Assembly: GCA_027475525.1 (NCBI GenBank)
Contig: JAMWFC010000056.1
Location: 682,001-746,000 of the forward strand
DNA: 64,000 nt
Source: Macrolepiota albuminosa
Lineage: Eukaryota; Basidiomycota; Agaricomycetes; Agaricales; Agaricaceae
Direction of reading: 5' to 3'
Part shown: one piece after another, positions 33,910-46,268 of the stretch
Position numbering within the stretch: position 1 is the stretch's first letter
Layout: each line of letters opens with the position of its first letter
Position numbers and translations under genes: made by a program
The notes under the pieces: model-generated
The model's database searches: none
Seen by the model: only the letters and a program-made list of their open reading frames with translations
Told to the model about the DNA's origin: nothing

Positions 33910-35124
33910 TCACTGGCAGAGGGTAGATGATGGTATCACACCACTCCTACGGTGTTCGTTGTCGTCTATCTCAAGATCAAGAGATGTAGCGTGGCCGACG
34001 TTGATATTGAAGAACGAAACAATGTCAGACAAGAGGGTGTTTGGATTTGTCCCAGGGCGCTGCGTGCGGATGGTCATAAATTTGGACGTGTCGTCTAGGA
34101 TCGGTGACTTAGTTGAACTCCTGGTGAAGAGACTAAACTCTTTTTGCGAGTGTTCGATCGTGATCTCAGGGGAAAGGTGGGGAAACAATGTTTCAGGCCG
34201 CGTACCTGGGAAGAGATCATCAAACTTTCCGAAGTGCGGGCATGTGATGGAAACGTGCGCGGAAAGAGGGAGCGAGAGGTATGAGAGGATTTGGTGAAGT
34301 TTGAATGGGGATTTAGATGTGATGTGGAGTTGGTGCAGGGTGGGGAGACGGAGGTGGAGGTGGAGGTGTTTGAAATTTTGTAGGGGGGGTTCTGAGTCTG
34401 TAGGCGTGGGTATGACGTGCTCGAGGTTAATCTCCTCAATACACGGCGAAGCACGAAGTACACCGAGAAGCTGTTCGATGGTAGGAGAGTACCCCGCGAC
34501 TAGACCACGTAGGTGTAGAGTCGTTAATCCTACACACATGGTCCATGGGACAGACACGCTCCATAGTGTGAGCCGACGGAGGGACGGGAGATGCCTGGGG
34601 TCGGGCATGCGGTCGAGGAGGACGTTTGAGGCTATAGGAGGGACTTTGACCGATAGTGTTGTGAGATTTGGGAGAGAAGTGCAGACTGAGAAAAGATGTT
34701 CTATGTCTTCAGGGAAAAGGAGGACATTGATTGAGGTTATACGGTGTACATGTGGAACGAGCGTGTCTCTGCTCGCAATAAACTTCCAGTGCAACGAGCT
34801 GGATATTACGTGAATAGGCACGTTTGCGGAACGCACAAGGCACTCGGCTGCGAGACGGTCGTTGCAAATATCAATGTACGACCAGAGCCGAGGTGCGTTA
34901 AGGGTTATACAGCGCCATTTACGGCAGACTTGTGTCCATGCCAGGGGGTATGGATTTTCGTGGGGGATAAAGAGCCAATGGGTGCAGAGGGTGAAGATAT
35001 TTTCAAGGATTTCGGGGGGAAGGATGGAGATAGGTGTATATTCATTAAGTTGGGTGCGGATGGAAGAGAGGGCGGTGATCAGACGGGTTTCTTCGAGGAG
35101 AAGGGAGAGGTGGGAAGGATTCAT
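33910..35124 (-). CDS. F-box-like protein
   Basis: Single-exon frame of 404 residues. A short N-terminal helix is followed by an F-box-type motif at about residues 30-75 (ISILPPEILENIFTLC, then WTQVCRKWRCITLNAPRLW), then irregular leucine-rich stretches (SLPNLTTLSV, LPSLRRLTLW, GLTTLHLRGL) as in the large Agaricomycete F-box families. Such proteins link substrates to SCF ubiquitin ligases; its substrate is unknown. The C terminus is at the edge of the transposon block and the protein is somewhat short for the family, so the end may be truncated. The ATG at 35124 is used because the frame and motif begin there. Confidence 0.8.
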   Translation of the reverse strand: MNPSHLSLLLEETRLITALSSIRTQLNEYTPISILPPEILENIFTLCTHWLFIPHENPYPLAWTQVCRKWRCITLNAPRLWSYIDICNDRLAAECLVRSANVPIHVISSSLHWKFIASRDTLVPHVHRITSINVLLFPEDIEHLFSVCTSLPNLTTLSVKVPPIASNVLLDRMPDPRHLPSLRRLTLWSVSVPWTMCVGLTTLHLRGLVAGYSPTIEQLLGVLRASPCIEEINLEHVIPTPTDSEPPLQNFKHLHLHLRLPTLHQLHITSKSPFKLHQILSYLSLPLSAHVSITCPHFGKFDDLFPGTRPETLFPHLSPEITIEHSQKEFSLFTRSSTKSPILDDTSKFMTIRTQRPGTNPNTLLSDIVSFFNINVGHATSLDLEIDDNEHRRSGVIPSSTLCQ

Positions 35125-36798
35125 TGTATGCGAGGGGGGTTTGGCAGGAATTTATAAGTACTCAACGAGACCTATTTCGGTTCAGGATGGGATGCTAGCC
35201 TTCGGGCTGCAGGACGAACGAGGCGTTTCATTTGCAGCAATTATCCTCAAGGCCACTGCTTGAAAGCATCGTTCAAGTTATTAATAAAGATACTTTTATG
35301 ACATTAGATGGTCAGTTGACTCAGAACCGTGAGGGAACAAAGGATTTGATGCAGGAATGCAATCTAGGGGTGAGTACGATTGGCTGCCGGGAACGCTGAC
35401 GCAACGTTGATGGTACCAGCTCAGAAGTGGTTGCAACTCCGTTGATGGGTCTTATGGAACCATTCACAAGTTGACATCCTTCGTTTGTTGATCTACAATT
35501 CACTTTGTCACATTTGCGTTGATGGGTCTTATGGAACCATTCACAAGTTGACATCCTTCGTTTGTTGATCTACAATTCACTTTGTCACATTTGTTATTTC
35601 ACTGTATCTCTTGGTATAAGCATGGTTTGTGGCCGGATGGAATAAAAATCTTCCAAGGCACCGCCATCGATGTGTCACGTTCAAGACAGAAGTTGTATCG
35701 AGCTTTCTGTGACTCGAAATCTTCGAACTCGAAACACGGGACTCCAGACAACCCTCTAGCCAAGTTCTCTATTCAGAGATCTAATATCTGTGCAGGATCA
35801 GATACAAAAATATGTGGTTCCAGATTGCAGCTTTTAACGCCACATGTCTAGCCTCGCCCACATTCATGGAGCGTTATATCGTCGAATTGTGAAATGATAT
35901 TTCGCGGTCTGAAGACATTTCATTATAGACTTGTAGGTGTACACACATATTTTGAGATTATTCCACTTGGTTCTCCTCAATCTCAATCCGGTGCAACAGG
36001 CGATTTGAGTCCTTGATGCATTGATGGGTCAATCTTGAGAAATGTCTAACTTTTCGTTGAGGATGAGCCGATGCTATCAAAACTCTTCTTACGATGCAAA
36101 AGCAGTGAACAGAGAACAACTCCAGCTCAGACCTCCCTAGATGCCCACTCTTTGGTAGGGGATATGGGTTTCTATCGACTCTGTTGACTATGAACAGCTG
36201 ATCACTTGGTCAGAGTTGCCAGACGAGGGAAGGTCAGCAGAATTAAGTCTGCTCAGAACTTCAAGCTTCAAGTCCAAGTTTCTCAGATCTCTGAATACTT
36301 GCACCGGGAAAATGACGAGTAGGAAGCATTCTTTGTTGATACAACCATCCCTCACCGTTGTTGGACCAAAGCCCGAGTGGTGCAGGTATGTGTCGATGTC
36401 ACTGGTTGCTATTGCATATAGCATGGCGCAAGATACATATCCGACGATGTAGGTCATGGATGAAGTACCTCAGCTCTCAAGTCGTCTTTTTTTTGTGGTG
36501 TCACGGCGAACACAGCAGACAACGCATATGATGTCAGCCTCTACTGGTCAGGACAAGTGCGGCTTGGCCGCTTGAGTTTTTTATCTGCTTATACACCTAT
36601 ATCGTCTTAAGAAACCGAGACAAGGCCGGCCCTAGACAGACTTCCTGGGCGATAGAAACACGGCCAAATAGGATCATGAAAGAATTACTGAATCTGTTGG
36701 CTAGTGTTTTACTTCATCTCCTCCTGAAGCATTAGCTTGCTTCCTGCACCCCGAGCCTTGGACTTTCTGATCCCACTAGTCCATCCAGTAATCCCGCA
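35125..36798. other. Intergenic region, no gene recognised
   Basis: It separates the divergent F-box gene and eIF2A. It holds the 77-bp duplication at 35440 and only short frames without motifs. The last 200 bases are the eIF2A promoter region. Confidence 0.55.
35440..35593. repeat. 77-bp exact tandem duplication (2 copies)
   Basis: Copies at 35440-35516 and 35517-35593, intergenic. Confidence 0.97.
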
Positions 36799-39204
36799 AT
36801 GGCATCCCAATACACCCAGCAGTACGCATGTGAGCATTTTTTTTTCTGATTTATGTTCGCGCGCATCGTATTTTGTTGAGCGGTTTGAGCGGCAGAAGGT
36901 GTGGCGTTAGTTTCTGTGTTTTCGAACCCTTTCTTGATTGTTGACTTGTATTCATTGACTCTGGTATCTCCTTGATGTTTGGACTAATAAATGTTTGAAC
37001 ACAGACCGTGCGCAAAAGTCGCTTGGCCTTGTCAACGGTTCGCCCGACTACGTGCCTTTAGAAGGCTTTGTTGAAACCGACGTACCCGCTCGCACCTTCC
37101 ATTACAGTGCTGATGGTCGTCTTTTTGCTTATGCCTTGCCTACTGTGTAGGTTCTCATTTCTCCCCAATTCATGTCATCTCATTTTTGCAGGGTGCGGAT
37201 TTTCCAGGCAGAGGGTGCTCAACGCCTTCTAGAGCTTCCTATCCCCAATGTGATCGAAATCCGCTTCTCTCCGCGCGGAACGTACCTTTCGACGTGGGAA
37301 CGCCCTGGTATGTTGAACTGCATTGTCTGCGTGGACACATTGAACTTATCTATAAAAACCAGTCAAACTCGAAGACGGTGCACAACACAAAAATCTCCGG
37401 ATCTTTTCCGCGAGCACTGGAGAGGAGCTTGTTGCTTTCTCACAAAAGTCCCAGGAAGGCTGGGATGTTCAGTACACCATTTCAGAGTCGCATGCCGTGC
37501 GCCTCGTCTCGGGCGAGATCCAAGTGTATCGCCCTGCAGAATGGTCGAAGGGTATCGTCGATAAGCTCAGGGCTGAGGGTGCAACCATGGTTTCTCTCAG
37601 TCCTGGTTTGAACCCCTCTTTGGCAATTTTTGTCGCCGAGAAAAAGGTGTGTGATATGCTTATCTTTTTGCACCGGATTTGATCCCTTTTTATTAATTCT
37701 AGGGTGCACCGGCTACTATCAAGATCTATGGCCTCCTATCTCTCGCTGGCATACCGACCTGCCAAAAGTCGTTCTACAAGGCTGATCGCGCTCAAGTCAA
37801 ATGGAATATGCTTGGCACGCAGGTTCTGGTGATGACCCAGACAGAAGTGGATAACACAAATAAGAGTTACTACGGAGAGACAGGCCTGTATCTTCTCAGT
37901 GCTGCCGGGAACTTTGACTGCCGTGTCACTCTTGATAAGGAGGGACCGATCCATGATTTTGCATGGGCACCTAATTCAAAAGAGTTTGGTGTTGTCTATG
38001 GCTGTAGGTCTTAAATCCTGTTTCAAAGCTAGCAAACTTACATTGTTCCCCAGACATGCCGGCAAAGAGCGTGATCTTCGACCAACGGGTACGTGCCTTG
38101 CACGACTTCGGAGCCCACCCACACAACACCATCTCCTTCAATCCCCAAGGCCGTCTCGTCCTCATCGCAGGCTTTGGTAATTTGGCTGGTAAAATTGACA
38201 TCTTCGACCGCCGTACCCTTCGACAAGTCTGCACTATCGATGCTCCAAATACCTCGTACTGCGAATGGTCACCGGATGGACGTACCCTTCTTACCGCCAC
38301 GCTCTCTCCACGACTCCGCGTCGACAACGGCGTCAAGATCTGGCACTGTACTGGCCCACTTTTGCACGTCCAGCCTGGCGAGGAATGGTACCAGGTCGCA
38401 TGGCGTCCCACGCCTATCGATGCCGTACCACAATTTGGACAACAACTACCCACCGCTCCCGCACCTGCAGCGAGCGTACGCGACCATGCAAGTATCGTAA
38501 AACCCACACCAACGAAGTCCGCGGGAGCGTATCGCCCACCCGGGGCACGCGGGCTCGCTACCCCATCGATCTACAAGCGTGAGGATGAGGGTGGGGCAGC
38601 AAGGGTTCCGACGAATGGGACGTCGACGCCGCCGAGGGTGTATAGTCGTTCGCCGCACCATCTCCCGCCTGGTGCTGCATCGGCGAACGGGACTGGATAT
38701 GGGAATGGGAATGGACACCCTCACCAGGGACGGAGACAGGTGCCAGGCGCGCCATTGAATGCTGAGTCATCCGGACCGGAAGGTGAGAAGAAGGGTGGTG
38801 CGAGGAAAAGGAAGGGGAAGAAGGATGGTGCTGGTGGACAGGGTGGAGAGGAGGGAAGTGGGGTGGATAGTCGACATCATAGTCGGCAGGTCAGTGGAGC
38901 GAACACGCCGGTTGTGCATCAGGATGTGGTCGTGGATGTTGCGGTGCCGATGTCGCCTGTTACGCCGGGCTTGGATAGCTCGACGCTCGATCCTACAGCG
39001 AAGAAGATACGGAATCTGAACAAGAAGGTACGCGAGGTCGGGTTATTTTTATGGTTGGTTCTGATCTTTGTGTAGCTTAAGGCAATTGAGGAGCTCAAAG
39101 AGAAGGCGAAGCGGGGGGAACGACTTGAAGCGACGCAGCTCAGGAAGATGGAGTGTGAAGGGGAGATCAGGGCCGAGCTCGCTGTCCTTGAGGCTTCTTC
39201 CTGA
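36799..39204 (+). CDS. eIF2A: Translation initiation factor eIF2A
   Basis: Seven exons: 36799-36829, 37005-37146, 37192-37307, 37363-37646, 37703-38003, 38054-39027 and 39076-39204; 658 residues with all phases closing. The protein has the eIF2A order: a WD-like beta-propeller (RIFQAEG, IRFSPRGTYLSTWE, IFDQRVRALHDFG, CEWSPDGRTLLTATLSPRL), the conserved GEEWYQVAWRP segment, a low-complexity Ser/Gly/Lys-rich linker, and a charged C-terminal helix (KKIRNLNKKLKAIEELKEKA). eIF2A binds initiator tRNA and the 40S subunit and supports non-canonical initiation in the cytosol. The ATG at 36799 is the only start that joins the short first exon in phase. Confidence 0.95.
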
Positions 39205-41880
39205 ACCTTGATAATATGCATCGAGGCAACCCCTCTTTTCGTTGTCCCTGGCTCATTATCCACTGTCGTCTAGCTGTCGCTCTATCTCCTTGCTATATCA
39301 TACTAATTTAGAAATCAGGTTTGTTGCTGGATGGATGTCTACACAGAAGCATACCACGCAAGTTACATGTGTGCTGAAACACTGCATCTGAGTTGTACGC
39401 TGTGAGAACAAGATTTTCATGACTTCCTTTTTGACCACTAAAAGAAACATGTTTAATACCCCGGCGTTTATATTAGTATCAATGACGTATCTTTCCTTTT
39501 CCACTCACGGGCATTGAGTACTCACTTCGTGCCCGATACCTCGTTCAAAGTCGTGCTCACCACCTGAAATGTCAGCACGTGTACCATCTTGCAAGGAAAT
39601 GACTTGCAGGACTGGGAGATTTTTCGAAGACTTGACAGCCAACCTCGCCACATCACATGCTTACTGGCCACGCCTTTCGACAGCCGTGGAGAAATATCCT
39701 TCCACGCCTCCGAATCGGGATTTCCTGGCGTTGCTGAAGTGCTGTCTTGCGCCAGCCTTTAAGCCTTCAGGCTGCAAGTTCGTTCCCGTTGATTGGGACT
39801 ATCCTTTTGCTACCCGTTCTTAATCAATCGCCAGCGGTCCTTAACCCAACAACCAGCTCGTTCGTCCAGGGTCGTAGCAAACTTAAGCCTCAAACAATGA
39901 GGAGGTCGCAACTCGAGTTATTTTGAATCCTTGTTGTTATCTTTACGCAACTGATACCGGTTGTAGATTTTCTCTTTCGCCTGGCGTACCTCGTGGAGCG
40001 TTGGCTGCAGGTGCGACAAAATTGTGAACGTTATCTCACGCGTTGTTCTTGTCTTCTGAACTCGTGTAGGTTCTTCTGATAATCTGGTCTAATGCTGCCC
40101 GAATTAATGGACCTAATCGCATAATTCTCAGCAAAAGTCACCCCTGCCGCATCGGATGTCATTGATTCAATACATATTTTTTTGCTGCGATGTAGGCTGA
40201 AGACAGTTGGAAGAATGTCTCTTGACGTGATCATTGGGTGGTTATCCATGCAGCAATCCAGGTACGCTTCTTTATACTATTCGCTAAGTTTTAATTAGAT
40301 TAGTTAAGGACCTACTTTAGGTGACATCCTTACTTAATCGTGAGCTGATCTGTGGGCGTTTTCCAGCTTTGTTTGGCTCTCCATCTGGAGATTTCCTGGT
40401 GATGAGTGATTTGTCATACAAGATCAGTCGACAACCCATCCGTTGCCAGTCCTCCGCTCTCTTCCACGTTACTTCTCAATGGGCAAAGCTAAGAAACGAG
40501 GACTTGATCCATTTTCACGACCAAAGGGCCCGAAAAAGGGATGTAAATTGACAAAAACGCACGGTTGGATACAGACAATCCCATGTTTACTGCTCACAAC
40601 TATTGAACATGTGGACTTTCGCTCGAGGCAATGTCCCGACGCCTCACATCAAATCACTTGGCATCTGACATTCATTTAGAACCAACAACACCCGCCACCA
40701 CCTAACCCTTCAAGTTGTGCAGCTGTCGTCTATCTTCAAATTTCTCTGCCTATGTTCCGCTTTGGCATGAGCACACCCTAATTTTGTCCTCTACAATGTT
40801 CTGCGCCACCGAATCTGCGATATCAGACGCTTCTTGATTGTACAGGAGTACATTCGTCGATTGGTAAGATTGAAATTGAAATCTATCCGTCAAACTATGA
40901 AAAATCCCTACAACCCTACTGAACTCAAATTTATTAAGCTTTATCTGAAGTCTGCCAATGGAGGTCAATGGCAAATTCGAAAACTTGAACAGCGAAAGCT
41001 CAAACTTTCAACGTCCCTTAGGAACCTTTTTACGTTGCGACTGACTTAATCTGATGACAACAGCTGTGATTTTCGTTAGGGCTGAGTTGTCTCCACTCGT
41101 GCATGCCACGTCAGCAAGCCTACTTATATCCGGTGTCAATTGCGTTGGTGACTGTGGGTCCTTGGGGACGAATCATGCAAGAGGAAACGGCTTTAATAAA
41201 GAAAATACCTTTGCATTAGTCTGCACGCCCTGTGCAGTCTTGCCTGAGGGCGCCACGTTTGAAGAATTGACGCCAATTGCTTGCACAAATCTTGGCTGAA
41301 CAGGCAGAAGCAAGCGCGAATATTATGGATTTTTGTGCTCAAAATGATGTCAGCACAACTGTGAAGGAGTATCGCCGATCAGTCGCCCAAGTCGAATCTC
41401 GCTAAGAAAACAATCAAAAGAAAAATTTCATGTTCCGAAGAGTACCTGAAATTTCACTCAAGGTGTTAAAGACATTGTCAAGAGTGCTCGTTAAACGCTG
41501 AAGACCTAAGCACGCGTTTCAGCATGATTTATTCTCGCGCGCCTGACTTATCACACGAGTCCACGAGTGAAACAGCCTCCATATACATGAATTAGGGCGC
41601 CAGCCGCTCGTTTTAGATAAGATGGAGCCAAGATGAATGGAGTACGAACCATATCGAGCATCGAAGCAGCCCGGAACCAAATGGAAAATCGAGAGATTTG
41701 TTCGATTTGATACCTTGTTGATCCTTGTCCCTGCTCTGTAGGCCAGGGTCCAATCGAACTTAATCTCTTTCTTACCGGGACAGATAGTCGCGCTGAAATC
41801 GCACTTTCTGGGAAGTTCAAGCCCTCACCACAGACTTCATAAACGGGCCCCCAGATTGCGATTCCTTTGATACTGCGTAA
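39205..41880. other. Long intergenic region, no gene recognised
   Basis: 2.7 kb with only short frames on both strands, none with a motif or convincing splice pattern. It may contain untranslated regions of the flanking genes, an RNA gene not visible by eye, or a decayed gene. Confidence 0.5.
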
Positions 41881-43450
41881 ATGGATGACAATTCGACATG
41901 TCCCCTTTCTCCAGTGCACCAGTTACTCCCATACCCAATTTCCCGCCATGAAGCTGAGCTTCACTGGGAAATGGCTCGCCAAAAGGTAGGGCCAACCATT
42001 CTTTTATTTTTTAACTTTACAGCTCATCGCAGTGTTCATCAGGAGCGAGCCCGTATTGCAGCTCTACCAAGTTCGTCCTTCGAAAGGACCATGCTAGAAG
42101 AGGATGAACGGTTTTACGCCACCTTCCCCCAGGCACGACAGGCCGCGATCGATGCGTGGATTGCACAGACGTTCCCTTACGCACCTTGGGCGCAACTATC
42201 ATCTGTTTCTCATGAGGATATGTCAATGGATATCATCGTTGATTTACCGAAAGCGCACACGCAGACGACTATCCATCCTCCGGCGCCAGACTTCTCCGGG
42301 TTCACTCTGGCTCATGCCCTTGCTGTCTCGCCCTCTCATCTCGAGGTTCCAGAACACCGCCCCTTAACCATTTTCTATGACTCCTTGACCAAAGTTACTG
42401 AACGGGATCTCAACACAAGCTCAATAAATCACTTTTCTAGAGATCGTGCAGGATCACCTCAAGGCTATGACTCAAACCAGCGAAGTCCCGCCGCACAGAT
42501 TGTCCCAGTGCGTTCGATATTTTGCATGAGGTTTGTGTAACTTGATTAATCGTCCATTCGTGTTTAGGAGTCGTGCAGCATGCCAACAACGTCCAAGCAA
42601 GAGCCAGTTCTCTTAGCCCTCCAGGTTCTGGCCCCTGCCCGACGAACAAGGTCAGCTCGGAACACACGGAAAATTTTTGCCTGTCGACCGCAGATCACTT
42701 CCAAAAAGCAAGAAAATGGTTCTCCTTCAACATTTTTCGCCACACCTCCTGCGTCTACGTCTGAGCACGCTTGCATACCTGCATCACCGCCATGCGAACA
42801 ATACACGGGTGATTGGAAGGCTGATGCCATCGTTGCCTCAGAACATTTGCACACATCAAGGATGCATGCCACTGAGAAACCACCTGTCTCCTGCCTACCT
42901 CCCCCTTCCAAAAAATCTGAAGCTGACCTCTCACCAACCCGCTCGCAGCCCTTTTCACCACGCAAGATGCGCCTTTCATCTCGCTCACGCCGACATTCAA
43001 ACGCGCCATATAAAAGGCCTGGTACACTACCGGCCTCACGCGAGCTGACCCCTATGGCGCCCCGCAAGCGTGCCAAGCTCCTGAGGGACAAAGACGGGAA
43101 GCCGGTAATGGCTTGCTTGTTCTGTCGTGGCAGAAAGATCGCGTGTGGACCTCCACCGCAGGGGAGCGATGATCCTACGTGCAAGTAAGTGTACTTCTGT
43201 TGTCAAGTTTCCTTTTGACGATCACTTACGCTACTTATTTGTCAGCCAATGCGCTCGTCGCGGTGTCGCCTGCCACTACCCCACTGAAAGTCGCCGTGGC
43301 CAGCGCAAGAAGAGAGTGGACTTCATCAATACCCAGTCGGATGACATATCAACATTGTTGGATTTATATCGCAATGCCACCCTGAAGGACGATGGTCTTC
43401 TTGATATGCCTGATGACTCGGATTCTGATTGTGACGGCCGCGACCTCTGA
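41881..43450 (+). CDS. Zn2Cys6 transcription factor with C-terminal zinc cluster
   Basis: Exons 41881-41985, 42043-42507, 42568-43184 and 43246-43450; 463 residues. Near the C terminus (about 373-407) the splice at 43184/43246 completes C-x2-C-x6-C-x11-C-x2-C-x6-C (CLFCRGRKIAC ... CNQCARRGVAC), preceded by basic PRKRAKLLRDK and followed by GQRKKR. This is a Gal4-type binuclear zinc cluster, so a nuclear DNA-binding regulator is expected. The rest is Ser/Pro-rich and disordered-looking. The 57-bp first intron keeps the frame if retained, so two isoforms are possible; another acceptor (42022) would give an early stop. A cluster this close to the C terminus is less common than an N-terminal one. 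Target genes are unknown. Confidence 0.85.
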
Positions 43451-45325
43451 AGAATCCATGACTACCCAGTCTTCGGTTGGTCATTTTTCACTTCTTGAAT
43501 TTTTTTTTCGTTCATCTCGATTCATGTGCTAACATCCGTTGTCGCTACCACTTCCTGTATCGCTTTCTTGGATATTTCTACCCATTGGCGTTGTGCATCT
43601 TATACCACCAATGTTTGGCTGCGGCCTTGCTGTAATCCCCCAAAAATATTATGGTACATGAGTAGCATAGTAATAGTATATATATATATATAATCAAATC
43701 TGTACATAATAAAGGAACATATTACCAACCTGCGTATAATTGAAGCTTTACTGTGTTTTTGTCCCAAATGCAGTAGACAAGTACATGCAGCCCAGGTGGA
43801 ACAAAAAATGCAGCGGCATTTGCATTAAACAGTGCCACTATCAAGCGCTGTCCTTAATTCGACCTCGATAATAACACCAGTCAATTCCATGGTCATGGTA
43901 GGCCATCAGTGTAGGGTTAACAGATACTTGACTCTGTTATGAACGTCTGCCAATCAAAGTAGAAACGCACGCCACATTCGTCGCAGACTCATACAGCAGT
44001 TCGCGAGAACAATGTCATTTTTTCGATGACGTCGGATTAGGTCAGATTTGGTGATTTCCTTTCTTTTGTCTTCTCCTTTTTATCAGCTTTTGTACCAGCT
44101 CATTTGTGCCGGATTAGGTCAGATTTGGTGATTTCCTTTCTTTTGTCTTCTCCTTTTTATCAGCTTTTGTACCAGCTCATTTGTGCTTCTTTGTATTTAC
44201 AGGAATGAGTACTATTGACACTGCTTATACGACCTCGGATACTACTGTCTCTATTTCCTTTGAGTTTTTGCCCACCTCCAACTCCCAGTCAATCTGGGAC
44301 CTCAGGCTCTACCATCTAATGACGACGAGGATAAAATGAAATTAACCATGCTGTTGAGGATATGTGGGCGTAGCCACGGTTCGTCATTAATTACCGAATC
44401 GTGCTTTCCTTCGCACTCATCTCCTTTTCCTGCAGGTTTCTTCCATGACTTCACTTCCACTTCTTCCTTTTCCTTGGATTTCTGTTTGTATCCACCTTTA
44501 ATGACTTTTAGATCGCAGCAATGACTGGATTCTTCCATTTTCAAAACTAAGTCTGTTCAGCAGGATCATCGAGGAGCAGCATTTTGTGGTCCAAGAGGTA
44601 GCCAGTTTTCTTCAAACAAGGCTTTCTATCAATACAAGCTACGTTGGGATACACCAAGAGTGTCTATTACACCCAAAATGTCCCAGCCTCTATCCCACAA
44701 AGAAAGAGCACACTCCTTCATATTAGTACTGATGCAAATGTTGACCATAATTTCGAGGCTAGACAGAGTAAGCAGAAAGGTAAGGAAGAGTGGGCGTCAC
44801 CATATCCGTCCAAATAACCTAATTAAGGAAATTTTGAAATCTTATGTCCAAACAAGAATATATATGGTTTTCGGGTAAGCCGATGTCGGAGAACAGGAAG
44901 ATGAATTCTGTGCGCAGATTGCCTATGGCTTTCATCGATCATTCATTAGGCAATCAGCGCGGTGGTTCGGTTGTGGGTCCAAGTTCTGACACCTATCAGA
45001 CGGTGCCATGTGAATTCATGGTTTGAGCTCCTAGAAGATCTCTGTCAACTCCCGGAAAAATTGTCGCTGGTAACAAGGAGAAATTAGCCTTCGCGTAGAA
45101 TGGAAGTCGCGGTGACCTTCTGTTGAAGTGGGAAATTATGTAAAGGATGGGTCATGTGTTTCAAAAGATATCCGAGCTCGCATACGTTATTGGATGGAAG
45201 TCGATGCATTGTGAGAAAGGACTAGTTGGATACACGTTGATAATATACTTGCGTGTAAAAGTCGGTCAGGGTGTTGAATGAAAGTTACTATGTCTGAAAA
45301 AAAAGCGAAGGTGCCTCTTTTGAGC
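43451..45325. other. Intergenic region with TA microsatellite
   Basis: It lies between the convergent 3' ends of the zinc-cluster gene and COA1. It holds a (TA)8 run at 43677-43692 and the 77-bp duplication at 44033. No gene recognised; several short frames have no motif. Confidence 0.55.
44033..44186. repeat. 77-bp exact tandem duplication (2 copies)
   Basis: Copies at 44033-44109 and 44110-44186, intergenic. Confidence 0.97.
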
Positions 45326-46143
45326 CTATGCAGGTTTAGTATCTACCAAAACGATACTGCCATCATCACATATAACTTTGAACCGCACTGGAGAGGGATT
45401 AAACAATTACGATATAACCTTCTGCAAGAGTACATACAGATTGTGAATGGAACTCCCTTTTCCTTGCGGATGCTAGTAAAGTAAAGCGTTCCAGCGCCTG
45501 GCGAGTAGTATGTCAGATCAATTATCGACAAGCCTTGAGACCAACGGACCTTTGGAACCCTTGATTCGGAAGCTGACATCAACGTTCCCTTGCAATTGGC
45601 TGATCTGGATGGAACATGCTGTCAATAAAAGAAAGTTCTTTTGGATGGGTGAATATGTATTAAATTTACCTTGCCGTGGATCAAAGGATCACCGTTTAGC
45701 CACCACTCCGGCTGTGGCCTAATCGCTTCTCCCAAGACGTCCCTCAACTTTTCGTCGTTCCGGACAGATCTCATTATCTGCCGTACCACTGAACTTGATA
45801 TCATTTCTTGATTTGTGACGTACGTCATGAAGGCAGCCCAAGCTGCAACCCCGAAGATAAGAGCACCAACAACAGCAGGCCACCGTTTCTATCGATTGGT
45901 CAATGACCTAAGAAATGATTCCGAACTTGATTGAGATACTTTGATACGAGGCAGTTCGCGCGTAGGCGGATGTTTAGCATAGTACGGTTGTGGCCGAGAG
46001 GTTGCAGAGAAGGTTTCAACAATGGGTTCGGGTCGTGTCTGGTCTGGTTGTCGGCGTAATTCCGAGTAATTTCGTATGGGGAATATACAACAACGCGCAA
46101 ACTGTGGCGCAAATCGTTGCGACGTGGAGACCAGTAACGACAT
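45326..46143 (-). CDS. COA1: Cytochrome c oxidase assembly protein COA1
   Basis: Five exons on the minus strand: 46143-45940, 45888-45670, 45605-45551, 45497-45438 and 45387-45326; 199 residues. The basic N terminus (SQRFAPQFARCC) looks like a mitochondrial targeting peptide. A transmembrane helix (WPAVVGALIFGVAAWAAFMTY) is followed by the conserved intermembrane-space domain: LRDVLGEAIRPQPEWW.NGDPL, then LQGNVDVSFRIKGSKG and TLYFTSIRKEKG. COA1 acts in the inner membrane during maturation of the Cox1 subunit of complex IV. The short exons were set by requiring continuous family motifs. It shares a 125-bp divergent promoter with the DUF6697 gene. Confidence 0.88.
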
Positions 46144-46268
46144 CAAGATGGTTGCAAAAAGTTTCGGAAGTCGGACATGCGTGCCGAAGACAGAGTTCTC
46201 AGTCAAATAGGTACAAACATGGCTCTTCACTGTCTTCAACGACGAGGAACGCTGATTATCGTGCGACC
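46144..46268. promoter_or_regulatory. Compact divergent promoter, COA1 / DUF6697 gene
   Basis: Only 125 bases separate the two start codons, so both genes must share control sequence here. No clear TATA box was seen in either direction. Confidence 0.6.

Noticed and set aside
41551..41919. 122-residue minus-strand frame upstream of the zinc-cluster gene
   Set aside because: No motif and it overlaps the start of a better supported gene on the other strand.
42564..43184. 206-residue minus-strand frame opposite the zinc-cluster exon
   Set aside because: Shadow frame; the plus-strand exon has the zinc cluster and consistent splicing.
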